A stretch of DNA of 64,000 bases. Origin: JANRJY01 sp033763735. GTDB lineage: Bacteria; Bacteroidota; Bacteroidia; Cytophagales; UBA9547. The position numbers and the translations under genes are program-made. Below, piece by piece: positions 28,941 through 38,451 of the stretch; the stretch's first letter is position 1, and every line of letters begins with the position of its first letter. The stretch spans positions 1 through 64,000 of the forward strand of contig JANRJY010000104.1 in NCBI GenBank assembly GCA_033763735.1, read 5' to 3'. Under the pieces are notes generated by a model. The model ran no database searches. It was not told where the DNA came from and saw only the letters and a program-made list of their open reading frames with translations.

Positions 28941-31900
28941 ATGAAAAATATTACCCTAAAAATCTGCCTTCTTTTTATTACAATTTGCTCTATTGTAATA
29001 ACGTATGGACAAAATGGTTATTTCCAAGATTTCAACACAGGAGGCGTACCTTCCGGATTTAGTTGGGAATCTTCATATACGGTTTCCGTTCAGAACCAAG
29101 CATTGGAGATCAATGTTAACAAAGCAGATCTATTTCACGGAGTTGCTGTTAATTTTCCTACTGCATTGGATTTATCAGCAACAAATAGAAGAAAAGTGAG
29201 CTTCCGAATCAAAACAGATACCACAACAAGAAAACTGCCTTATGAAATAGGTCTTTCAGTGTTCAATGCAGGTACTACAAACAACTCAGGAGGTAGAAGA
29301 ACATTCAAAGTCATATATCCGACCGGCAAATGGCAAACTGTTTCTTTTGACTTCAATGATGCTTCATTTTCAGCAAACTTTAGTGCCATTACACAGCTGA
29401 ATTTCACATTTCAGCCGGTTGGTTACATGGAAGGTAATGTAAAGGTACAAATAGATGATTTAGCAGTTGGTAACAATGGAACACCCGGGCAAGCTGCAAT
29501 AGCAGCACCTTATTTTTTAGGAATTCCCAACCAAGAAATACCTATAAATAGTTCATTTACCTATAAAATACGAAATATTGTAGATGCAGATAATTTAAAC
29601 AGTAATGTCACTTTTGCAGCTGTAAGTTCTAATACGGCTATATTGCCTAATCCTACATTTACTCCAAATCCATTTTTAAGTAATAATTATTTCACATTCA
29701 CTTCCGGCAATGGAAGTTCTGGTGATTTAATAACAAATCGTGTTTTAAATATGGTTATGACTCCGAATGCAAATCAGTTTGGAATGGTAACTGTTACAGT
29801 GACTGCTACAGCTGCAAGCCAAATTGCCGGTATCACATCAGTACCTTATAGATATATATTCAGCGTAGATGTAAAAAGAAATGTTGCTCCTACTATAGGT
29901 ACAATTCCAACTTCACTAACAATTGGCTCAGACAGGACTACCACAATCGATTTAGATAATATATTTTCCGGAAATGGAGAATCAGCTCAAATAATGACAA
30001 TTAGTGGCTTAAGTTCGGATCAATCCATATTACAGAACTCACAAATAGTTGCCTCTTATATTGGAATTTCAATGTCCGGAAAAATCTCCATTACACCTAT
30101 ACAGTTTGCAAGTCCTGCTTCCAAAATATTTAACCTTACAGTCAATATAAAAGACAACGGTGGAATAGTAGCTGGAGGTAGCGATCAAACAAATTATATA
30201 ATCCCTGTTACTATTTTACCTACCTATTACAATGCTCCCACGATACCTATTATACCTGATCAGGTAGATAATATTATAACCCAAGGACCTCGTACAATTA
30301 GAATTGAACCCATTACTGACGGCAACGGAGGTTCTAGAATATCTTCTGTAACAGCTGTGAGTGGCAATACAGGGATATTAGCTAACCCAACTGTATCATA
30401 TACCCCAGGCAACAACTTTGCATTATTGACATACAATTCATTAGTAGTAGGTACTACCAATATATCCATAACTGCCACAAATTTTGGTGCTCCGGCAAAT
30501 AGCAATGGCAATTCTTCATTCACACGTGCTTTCGTAATGACCGCATTAAATCCACCTCAAGCTGGTTATATAGAACCTATGACTGTGAGAACAATAGTAG
30601 GACCAAATGATGCAGATGGAAGATTTTCAACAGTTGCTGGAACTTGGTATGTTGAGCATCAAGGTTCACAACAAACGGTTACCATAAATACTACTACCGG
30701 AGTTTTTACAAATGTAATGACGAAAGCAGGAACAGCTCCATTATACTTTGCAGGTGTTTGGTATAAACCTTACGGAGGTGGCCAATTATTTGACTTTGCT
30801 ACTTATCCATATTTAAGCGTTAATTTAAGTACTACTAATACAGCTGGTGCAGTTGCTATAGATTTGTGGGATGTTAATGGAAATAGATATGGATTAACTT
30901 CTTCCATTGCAATTTCAGGTACGCCAACTGTATACACATTCTGTTATACTGGTACTCCGGATCCGGGATTTGATTTTTCAAAAGTAAAAACGATTCTTTT
31001 TAATTTTGGGGTAACACCTTTTAATACAGGTGCAGGAAGTTGGGCGCCTTATAACGGTACTTATACAATGAGAGATTTGCGTATTGGAAGCAGTGCATTA
31101 GGAAGTGGTAGTTGTACTCTACCTATACCTAATGTAGTTATTGGTGAAGCTCCAAATCCATATCACTTAACCGTTCAAACAGGCACAAAAACAGTAACAA
31201 TAAGTGGAATAAATGCCGGTTCAACTCCTATTACCGGTCAAAACAACAACCCAGTAAGTTTATCAGTAAATGGTTCATTTTCACCTAGCATTCAATCATT
31301 TAACACTGCTACTGGAATTGCAGTAATACAATACACAACTGGAGGAGCGGCCACTGGCACAATTAATGTAGTTGGTAACGCAACAGGCTCAAACCAAACA
31401 ACACGTTCGTTTACAGTAACCGTGCAAGCAGCTCCGGCTTCTCAAAATGTAGTTGTAACCAACGACTTGAATGCAAATTTTGGCGATGGAAATAAAGGAC
31501 AAACTATAGATGGTAGTCCATTTGGTGTATGTGAAATATGGGGTCCAAGTGGTGGTTCTGGTTTACCGGATTCATATTATGATATGCTAAAAGAAGCCAA
31601 TGTGCAATCCATGCGTGTGGGTATTTGGGATTTTGAACCTAAAAATGACAATAATAATCCTTTTGTATTAGACAAAACCAAGTTGGATTATACAGCTATG
31701 GGTGTAGAATTTTTCAAAAAAGCAAGAGCTGCTGGTGTAGAAAGATTTATGGTTACTTTCTTTTCTCCTCCAAGTTTTGTGAAATACAATAATTCTTATG
31801 GCGTTCCTAATTCTCCTTTTACACAGTCACCAGGATTTGTAGTCACAAATACTGTCGATTCCTCTTATTACGAAGAATATGCAGAATATGCAGTTGCTTT

Positions 31901-34900
31901 TGTACAAGGAATAAAAGAAAAATCAGGTGTTGATATTTATGGTTTGAGTCTTGGAAATGAAATCCAATTTAACCAGACGTATCAATCAGTGGTTTATACA
32001 ACTGCCCAATATGTTGAAATCGTAAGAAGAGTAGGCAGAAGATTAGCCGCTGCGGGACTTAAAACATTTATTTGGGGGGCAGAAACACTTCAAGGACAAG
32101 ATTCAGGTAATAATTATTTAAAAGCTGTTCAGAATGATCCTGAAACTAGAAATTATTTTAGTGGCTATGCGATTCATGCGTATGCCGCGAATGGTGTGGG
32201 TCAAGCAGCACCAAGTTGGGGTTCAGTGGTTACTGATTCCAGAAATTCCCTTTCTAACGGAGGATTAACATTGTTGCGTCAAAGTCCAATAGCCACAGTA
32301 GGTCCGGGTGGGGAACAGCATAATGGAAATGGTGGAATTGGTATTCCTATTTATCAATCTGAGACTTCACAAGGTGGTTTAACAGAAGCTCAATATAAAA
32401 GCTGGGACAATGCTATGGGTATATTTGCAGGGGTGTCTACTTCTTTAAATGTAGGTAAAAATTCAGGTTGGTATTACATTGGAATTAATAAAGATGCAAA
32501 AATGTATTACACATATAAACACTTAGACAAATTTGTATTTGGTGGTGCAAGAGCTATTCCGGTAACTCAACCTAGTGGAACAAATGTGTCGGCAGTTCGA
32601 AATCCTGATGGTTCGGTATGTGTGATGCTTGCCAACGACAATACGGCAATGCGAACTTTTTCTTTTGGAGGTACCAACATGCCAAGTGTCAATAGAGCAT
32701 TTCTTTCAGTTGATAATTTATTTTGGAAAGACTTGGGTACAATTACAGGAAGCATCAGTGTTCCACCTAATTCCCTACTTACTTTATGGGGTGGTGGTAA
32801 TGCCTTGGTCGCTGCAAGTGGCATAACTGTTTCAGGGGCTACAACAACTAATGTAGCAGGTGGATCGATCCAATTTACTGAAACTGTATTACCTGCAAAT
32901 CTTGTTGACAAGTCGGTAACTTGGTCAGTTATAACCTTAACAGGGAATGCTACAATCAATCAATCAGGATTAATGACGGCAGTTTCAAATGGTACTGTGA
33001 GGGTAAGAGCAACCTCTGTAGCTACTCCAACTGTTTTTGGTGAAATAGTTGTAACCCTCTCAGGACAATATGTAAAAGTAACTGCGATATCTGTAGATGG
33101 AGTAGGTGGCGTTAGAAATGTGGCAACAGCATCTACTTTACAAATGACTGTTACTGGTGTATTACCAACTGCCGCACCATTAAGGGAAGCAAGTTGGTCA
33201 TTAAACCCTTCTTCAGGAATTGCTTCAATTAATGCTACTGGTTTATTGACAGGTATTTCTTCAGGAGTAGTAACTGTAATAGGTACTTCATTGGACAATA
33301 ATACTGTAACAAGTAGGGTTGTAGTAACTGTAACCAGTTCAAGTGTTGCAATAACTTCTGCTACTGTCACCGGAGGATCGAACCAAATTACAACAGCTGG
33401 AGGCACTTTGGCTATGACATCAACATATAGTCCTGCCAACGCAACTAGTACTACTGTTGGTTGGTCAATATCAGGCTCAATAGCAAGTATTAATCCTACA
33501 ACTGGTTTAGTCACAGCACTAAATAACGGAAACGGTGTGGTTACTGTGACTTCGACTTATGTTTCATGGGGAATTACTGCCTCAAGAGTTATCACTATAA
33601 GTGGGCAAACATCTTTAATTACTTCTGCTACAATAAATGGAGTAGGTGGAGTTTCTGTAATAAATACGGCAAACGGAACCTTACAAATGACTGTTACCGG
33701 ATATTTACCAACCGATGCTACTAATACAACTCCAACATGGAGCATTTTAGCTCCTTCTTTAGGCAATTCAATAAATGCTTCAGGATTATTATCAGCAACT
33801 ACCAATAGTAATGGTGTGGTAACTGTTCAGGCTGCCTTTGGTGCAGTAACTGCCACTAGAGTAATAACCATTTCTAATCAAAATGTGCCGGTCACGGCAG
33901 CCACAATAAACGGAGTGGGTGGTGTAACGACTATAAATGTAGCCAATGGTACCTTACAAATGACTACAACCGGATTAGCTCCTTTGGGAGCCAATCAAAA
34001 TACAACTCCAACCTGGAGTATTTTGGCACCCGCTTTTGGAAACTCCATCAATGCTTCCGGATTACTATCTGCTACCACTAATAGTAATGGTGTGGTAACT
34101 GTACAAGCTGCTTTTGGTGCAGTAACTGCCACTAGAGTAATCACCATTTCTAATCAAAATGTGCCGGTTACCGCAGCCACAATAAACGGAGTAGGTGGTG
34201 TATCGACTATAAATGTAGCCAATGGGACCTTGCAAATGACCACAACCGGACTAGCCCCCTTGGGAGCCAATCAAAATACAACTCCTACCTGGAGTATTTT
34301 GGCACCGGCTTTAGGAAACTCAATAAATGCATCAGGATTACTTTCTGCTACTACCAATAGCAATGGTGTAGTAACCGTTCAAGCTGCCTTTGGTGCAGTA
34401 ACTGCCACTAGAGTAATAACCATTTCTAATCAAAATGTACCTGTAACAGCGGCAACAATTAATGGTGTTGGAGGCGTTTCGGTAATTACTTCAAATTTAG
34501 GTACCTTACAATTAACAACTACTGGATTAGCACCATTAGGAGCTAATCAAAATACAACTCCTACTTGGACTTTAATAGGAGGAACAGCCGCTTCATTGAA
34601 TGCAGCTACTGGCGTATTAACTGCAATAAACAATGGCGTAGTGACCGTTCAAGGGGCATTCGGATCAGTTATTGCTACTAGAGTAATTACTGTTAGCAAT
34701 CAATTAACAGGAATTTCTATCACAGCCGCTAATTCTATTATTGGAGTTGATTTGGGAACGAAACAAATGATTTTGACTTATGTTCCTGCAACTGCAAGTG
34801 CTTTAGGAGTCAATTGGTCAACTAACAATGCAAATGCATCAGTTAATTCATCCGGATTAGTTTCAGCTTTGCTAAATGGGCTTGTAACAGTAACAGCTAC

Positions 34901-37900
34901 TTCCATTCAAAACAATGCATTTACCTCAAGTTACGTTATAACAATTACAAATCAGGCAGCTTCTTTTGTACCTGTAACTTCTGTTGTATTATCAGGAACT
35001 GCATCTATAATTTCAACTGGAAGTACAACCATAACTGGTACCGTATTACCTGCAAATGCCACAAACCCTGCTTTAAGTTGGTCATTAGTTCCTCCTACCG
35101 GAGTAGCTAATATTGGTGCTTCAACTTCGAATAATGCGGTTTTAAATGGTATAGGCAACGGGGTTGTTACTTTAATTGGGACTTCAGTAAGTAATGGTTC
35201 TGTTTTTGGAATTAGAATTATTACGGTTAGTGGATTTGCGATACCAGTTACATCAACAACAGTCAACGGTGCTGGAGGCATTAATCAAATTACCGCTTCC
35301 AATGGTACGTTACAAATGTTAGCTCCTTATTCACCATCCAATGCGAATGCAAATACTGTATTAGGTTGGACATTAATTGACCCAACCGGCAAAAACAGCA
35401 TCAATGCAACTTCCGGATTATTGCAAGCCAATACCGATGGAAATGGATTAGTAACCGTTACAGGTGCATATGGGGCTGTAACATCAAGAAGAGTTGTAAC
35501 CATTTCAGGTCAAGGAATCACTGCAACGAGTATGACAATTAATGGTTCAAACATTACTACTCAAAGTGGAACTACCGCTATGACTGTTGTGTTTAATCCA
35601 TCAAACGCAAATGTGGGCACATCTGTAGGCTGGACATCGTCAAATGCTTCAATTGCCAGTGTAAATGCCTCAACTGGTATTGTTTCTGCTGTTACAAATG
35701 GTATTGTAACAATTACAGGAACCGCTGGTTCATTAACTTCTACTAAAATATTGACAATATCTGGTCAATTTGTTGGTATCCCTGTTACTTCAACTACTGT
35801 AAACGGCACCGGGGGCGTAAATCAAATAACTGTCGCAAATGGAACGCTACAAATGTTAGCTCCTTATTCTCCGGTAAATGCGAATCAAAACACCTTGTTG
35901 GGATGGTCAATAATTGACCCAACCGGCAAAAACAGTATCAATGCAACTACCGGTCTATTGCAAGCCAATACTGATGGTAATGGATTGGTCACCATTACAG
36001 GTGCATATGGTGCTGTAACATCAAGAAGAGTTGTTACCATTTCAGGTCAAGGAATTACTGCTACCAGTATCACAATAAATGGAGCAAACATTTCTGTGCT
36101 GAATGGAACTTCCCAAATGACAGCATCTTTTGGTCCTGTAGGAGCAAATGTAGGGACAACAGTAATTTGGTCATCAAATCCTTCAGGAAGGATAAATGGC
36201 ACTGGATTAGTATCAGCAAATGGCCTAAACGAAATAGTTACGATTACGGGAACTGCAGGGTCATTAACTGCCATAAAATTGATAACAATCACTGGACAAC
36301 AAATTCAGGTTACATCAATCTCTATTTCAGGTTCAAATACAATTAATACACCTGGGGGAGCTGTGTTCTTAAATAGTTCGGTTTTACCGTTGAATGCAAC
36401 AAATACTAATATTAGTTGGTCAATTATTACCGTATCAGGTGGTGGATTAGCAACTATAAATAATTCGGGAACTGTAGTTGCTCAACGTAATGGAAACGGG
36501 ATAGTAACTGTAGTTGGTACTGCATTAGATGGTTCAGGTGTTGTAACGTATTTTCCAATTACAATTTCAGGACAAGCCAATGATTTGATTTCGCTTTCGG
36601 TTTTTGGACAAGGTGGCAATGAAATAACTGCTAATGGGGCAAGTAAATTAATGCAAGTAACTCCTTTCCCTTCAAATGCCAATGGTTCTGTTACGTGGAG
36701 TATTATAACAACTCCTGGACAAGGAAAAGCAACAATAGATAATACCGGATTGGTAACTGCTTTGGTTAATGGAAATGGAACGGTTACAGTTGTTGGAACA
36801 TCTGTTGAAAACAGTTCGATAAGTGCTTTTGCAGTTTTAACAATAAGTGGTCAATTAATTCCAATTACATCTATCACATTATCAGCAGCCAGTGGGAATG
36901 CTGCAATTACAGTTGATGATGCAATTCTGCAAATAAACTATGCTTTATCTCCTGCAAATACCACACAAAATAACATTCTCTATTCAATTACTGGCCAAAA
37001 CAACTTTGGAATACCTAATCCATCAGGAGCTGAATTAGCCATTATTAGAGGCAATGGTGTTCTTGAATCTCTATGGAATGGAATCGTTACAATAGTTGGT
37101 TATTCGAGTCAAAATCCAACGGTTAGAGATATAATTGTTGTTACTATTTCTAATCAATACATCAACGTAACTTCTATTTCAGGAATAGCTCCAAAATGGA
37201 CTATTCCACAAGTATTAAATGGAAATAAAGCAGGTGTTACTGTAACAGGCTGGGCTGCTTACCCAACTTTTGCTTCAAATACGACATTAGAGTATGAAGC
37301 AATTTCTGGAGCAAAATATGTTACTATTGTTGGAAATGCAATCAATACCCTTGACAATGGAGATGGAATTGCTTTTGTCAGAGTTAGATCTGTTTCTGAT
37401 ACAGCGATTAAATATATTTTAACAATTTCTGCTATAAATCAATCAAATGCTTTGTCTATTGTTGTATCTGATGACAATACCACTTATGCTTCAGGAAGTG
37501 AATTACAAGTTGGTGCTTTTTACCTGGTTTCAGGTGAATTATCACCAAATGCACTCTCGTTAGATGAAATGAAGAAAAGAATGACTTATCAATTCTTACC
37601 TCAAAGTGCTGTTATTCAAAGTGCTGATGGTTCATTTCAAATTGTTGGTGGAACTTCTGTGACAATTATTGGTACATATTTGAACAATCCATCCTTGACA
37701 AATACACAAGTTTTCTCTATTGCAAACACGAATTCAACTGTTGGCACTAATATAACTATGAGTGTTTTTGATAACACAAAAACATATCCAACAAAAAGTA
37801 CATTAAAAAGTGGATCATACTATACTGTTGCTGGTGTTTTAACTCCGGATATTTATAGTGTAATTGAAATGCAATCAAAAATGGTGTATCAGTTTTATCC

Positions 37901-38321
37901 ACAAAATGCAGTTTCGCAAAGTCAAAATGGAGCATTTCAAGTAATTGGTGGTTCATCTGTTACAATTATTGGTACATTCTTGAATAATCAAAACCTGAAG
38001 GATACTTTAGAATTTTCGATTACCTCAAATGTAAATTCGCTTCCTGGAGTTTCAACTGCACTAGGATTAAGTGGTTTTAATACGAATGATATTTCCATTT
38101 ACCCAAATCCTACCAATGGTGCAATTAATGTTATAAATAATACCTCCAATAGTCAATTCGTGGTTAAAATTCACAACTTAAATGGTACTGTCGTATTTGA
38201 AACTGTAATTCAAAATTCAGGAAATAATTTATTAGATATTAAAGATTTACAATCAGGTATCTATTTTATGGAATTAATAACTGAAAAAGGAGTCATACTC
38301 AAACAATTGATCAAACAGTAA
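28941..38321 (+). CDS. Giant T9SS-secreted GH30-like glycoside hydrolase with BIG-repeat array
   Basis: The 3126-aa protein has, in order: a signal peptide (1-23); a CBM-like jelly roll (about 25-180); Ig/cadherin-like modules (to about 530); a second CBM-like module (about 535-715); and a TIM-barrel glycoside hydrolase resembling GH30 (about 835-1290), with candidate acid/base Glu1007 in SLGNEIQF and nucleophile Glu1141 in YQSETSQGG. Many BIG_2-like Ig repeats of about 90 residues follow (about 1290-2750), then two copies of an unassigned about 90-residue domain (about 2830-3030), and a T9SS type A sorting tail ('ISIYPNPTNG', 'QSGIYFMELI'). The repeats are rich in Val, Thr, Asn and Ser and would hold the enzyme away from the cell. 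The glycan substrate is not evident. A GH3 beta-glucosidase follows after a terminator, which suggests a beta-glucan or similar polymer. Confidence 0.88.
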   Translation: MKNITLKICLLFITICSIVITYGQNGYFQDFNTGGVPSGFSWESSYTVSVQNQALEINVNKADLFHGVAVNFPTALDLSATNRRKVSFRIKTDTTTRKLPYEIGLSVFNAGTTNNSGGRRTFKVIYPTGKWQTVSFDFNDASFSANFSAITQLNFTFQPVGYMEGNVKVQIDDLAVGNNGTPGQAAIAAPYFLGIPNQEIPINSSFTYKIRNIVDADNLNSNVTFAAVSSNTAILPNPTFTPNPFLSNNYFTFTSGNGSSGDLITNRVLNMVMTPNANQFGMVTVTVTATAASQIAGITSVPYRYIFSVDVKRNVAPTIGTIPTSLTIGSDRTTTIDLDNIFSGNGESAQIMTISGLSSDQSILQNSQIVASYIGISMSGKISITPIQFASPASKIFNLTVNIKDNGGIVAGGSDQTNYIIPVTILPTYYNAPTIPIIPDQVDNIITQGPRTIRIEPITDGNGGSRISSVTAVSGNTGILANPTVSYTPGNNFALLTYNSLVVGTTNISITATNFGAPANSNGNSSFTRAFVMTALNPPQAGYIEPMTVRTIVGPNDADGRFSTVAGTWYVEHQGSQQTVTINTTTGVFTNVMTKAGTAPLYFAGVWYKPYGGGQLFDFATYPYLSVNLSTTNTAGAVAIDLWDVNGNRYGLTSSIAISGTPTVYTFCYTGTPDPGFDFSKVKTILFNFGVTPFNTGAGSWAPYNGTYTMRDLRIGSSALGSGSCTLPIPNVVIGEAPNPYHLTVQTGTKTVTISGINAGSTPITGQNNNPVSLSVNGSFSPSIQSFNTATGIAVIQYTTGGAATGTINVVGNATGSNQTTRSFTVTVQAAPASQNVVVTNDLNANFGDGNKGQTIDGSPFGVCEIWGPSGGSGLPDSYYDMLKEANVQSMRVGIWDFEPKNDNNNPFVLDKTKLDYTAMGVEFFKKARAAGVERFMVTFFSPPSFVKYNNSYGVPNSPFTQSPGFVVTNTVDSSYYEEYAEYAVAFVQGIKEKSGVDIYGLSLGNEIQFNQTYQSVVYTTAQYVEIVRRVGRRLAAAGLKTFIWGAETLQGQDSGNNYLKAVQNDPETRNYFSGYAIHAYAANGVGQAAPSWGSVVTDSRNSLSNGGLTLLRQSPIATVGPGGEQHNGNGGIGIPIYQSETSQGGLTEAQYKSWDNAMGIFAGVSTSLNVGKNSGWYYIGINKDAKMYYTYKHLDKFVFGGARAIPVTQPSGTNVSAVRNPDGSVCVMLANDNTAMRTFSFGGTNMPSVNRAFLSVDNLFWKDLGTITGSISVPPNSLLTLWGGGNALVAASGITVSGATTTNVAGGSIQFTETVLPANLVDKSVTWSVITLTGNATINQSGLMTAVSNGTVRVRATSVATPTVFGEIVVTLSGQYVKVTAISVDGVGGVRNVATASTLQMTVTGVLPTAAPLREASWSLNPSSGIASINATGLLTGISSGVVTVIGTSLDNNTVTSRVVVTVTSSSVAITSATVTGGSNQITTAGGTLAMTSTYSPANATSTTVGWSISGSIASINPTTGLVTALNNGNGVVTVTSTYVSWGITASRVITISGQTSLITSATINGVGGVSVINTANGTLQMTVTGYLPTDATNTTPTWSILAPSLGNSINASGLLSATTNSNGVVTVQAAFGAVTATRVITISNQNVPVTAATINGVGGVTTINVANGTLQMTTTGLAPLGANQNTTPTWSILAPAFGNSINASGLLSATTNSNGVVTVQAAFGAVTATRVITISNQNVPVTAATINGVGGVSTINVANGTLQMTTTGLAPLGANQNTTPTWSILAPALGNSINASGLLSATTNSNGVVTVQAAFGAVTATRVITISNQNVPVTAATINGVGGVSVITSNLGTLQLTTTGLAPLGANQNTTPTWTLIGGTAASLNAATGVLTAINNGVVTVQGAFGSVIATRVITVSNQLTGISITAANSIIGVDLGTKQMILTYVPATASALGVNWSTNNANASVNSSGLVSALLNGLVTVTATSIQNNAFTSSYVITITNQAASFVPVTSVVLSGTASIISTGSTTITGTVLPANATNPALSWSLVPPTGVANIGASTSNNAVLNGIGNGVVTLIGTSVSNGSVFGIRIITVSGFAIPVTSTTVNGAGGINQITASNGTLQMLAPYSPSNANANTVLGWTLIDPTGKNSINATSGLLQANTDGNGLVTVTGAYGAVTSRRVVTISGQGITATSMTINGSNITTQSGTTAMTVVFNPSNANVGTSVGWTSSNASIASVNASTGIVSAVTNGIVTITGTAGSLTSTKILTISGQFVGIPVTSTTVNGTGGVNQITVANGTLQMLAPYSPVNANQNTLLGWSIIDPTGKNSINATTGLLQANTDGNGLVTITGAYGAVTSRRVVTISGQGITATSITINGANISVLNGTSQMTASFGPVGANVGTTVIWSSNPSGRINGTGLVSANGLNEIVTITGTAGSLTAIKLITITGQQIQVTSISISGSNTINTPGGAVFLNSSVLPLNATNTNISWSIITVSGGGLATINNSGTVVAQRNGNGIVTVVGTALDGSGVVTYFPITISGQANDLISLSVFGQGGNEITANGASKLMQVTPFPSNANGSVTWSIITTPGQGKATIDNTGLVTALVNGNGTVTVVGTSVENSSISAFAVLTISGQLIPITSITLSAASGNAAITVDDAILQINYALSPANTTQNNILYSITGQNNFGIPNPSGAELAIIRGNGVLESLWNGIVTIVGYSSQNPTVRDIIVVTISNQYINVTSISGIAPKWTIPQVLNGNKAGVTVTGWAAYPTFASNTTLEYEAISGAKYVTIVGNAINTLDNGDGIAFVRVRSVSDTAIKYILTISAINQSNALSIVVSDDNTTYASGSELQVGAFYLVSGELSPNALSLDEMKKRMTYQFLPQSAVIQSADGSFQIVGGTSVTIIGTYLNNPSLTNTQVFSIANTNSTVGTNITMSVFDNTKTYPTKSTLKSGSYYTVAGVLTPDIYSVIEMQSKMVYQFYPQNAVSQSQNGAFQVIGGSSVTIIGTFLNNQNLKDTLEFSITSNVNSLPGVSTALGLSGFNTNDISIYPNPTNGAINVINNTSNSQFVVKIHNLNGTVVFETVIQNSGNNLLDIKDLQSGIYFMELITEKGVILKQLIKQ
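33609..34436 (+). repeat. 276-bp tandem DNA repeats encoding BIG modules
   Basis: Within the giant gene, units with an exact 276-bp (92-codon) spacing start at 33885 and 34161, and the next begins at 34437. The preceding unit (33609-33884) and the one after 34437 are more diverged copies. The two central units are nearly identical in protein and DNA, unlike most other BIG modules here, which points to recent duplication or gene conversion. Confidence 0.85.
35244..36310 (+). repeat. Two-module (about 537-bp) duplication in the BIG array
   Basis: A block of two successive BIG modules beginning at 35244 recurs at 35781, an offset of 537 bp. Shared features are 'GTLQMLAPYSP', 'IDPTGKNSINAT', 'GLLQANTDGNGLVT' and 'GAYGAVTSRRVVTISGQ'. 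The array therefore grew by copying blocks of two modules as well as single modules. Confidence 0.75.
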
Positions 38322-38340
38322 ACTTATATTTTAAATTCTA

Positions 38341-38373
38341 AAAGGGTGTCTGCTTCAGATACCCTTTTTTTTT
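38341..38373 (+). terminator. Rho-independent terminator after the giant GH30-like gene
   Basis: The 12-bp stem AAAGGGTGTCTG (38341-38352) / CAGATACCCTTT (38356-38367) has a 3-nt loop and a run of T to 38373. It lies 19 nt after the stop codon and separates this gene from the GH3 gene, which therefore needs its own promoter. Confidence 0.92.
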
Positions 38374-38451
38374 GTCCTTTCAAAAACACGTTACTAAGTT
38401 TTGATACCCATCAAATATTGGTATAATTGCAGCCCATTTAAAATATCAATT

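Noticed and set aside
32960..33514. Minus-strand open frame of 184 codons opposite the BIG repeats, with similar ones at 32567-32959, 33557-33805 and 34952-35281
   Set aside because: They are mirror frames of the Val/Thr/Asn-rich repeat coding sequence. They recur with the repeats, have biased low-complexity composition and lack any start context.
33609..34436. Regular repeats considered as a possible CRISPR array
   Set aside because: Units are 276 bp, contiguous, in frame and encode protein domains. There are no short repeats with unique spacers.
38404..38424. ATACC/GGTAT inverted repeat before bglX as an operator
   Set aside because: The arms are only 5 bp. Such short repeats are expected by chance in this AT-rich DNA.
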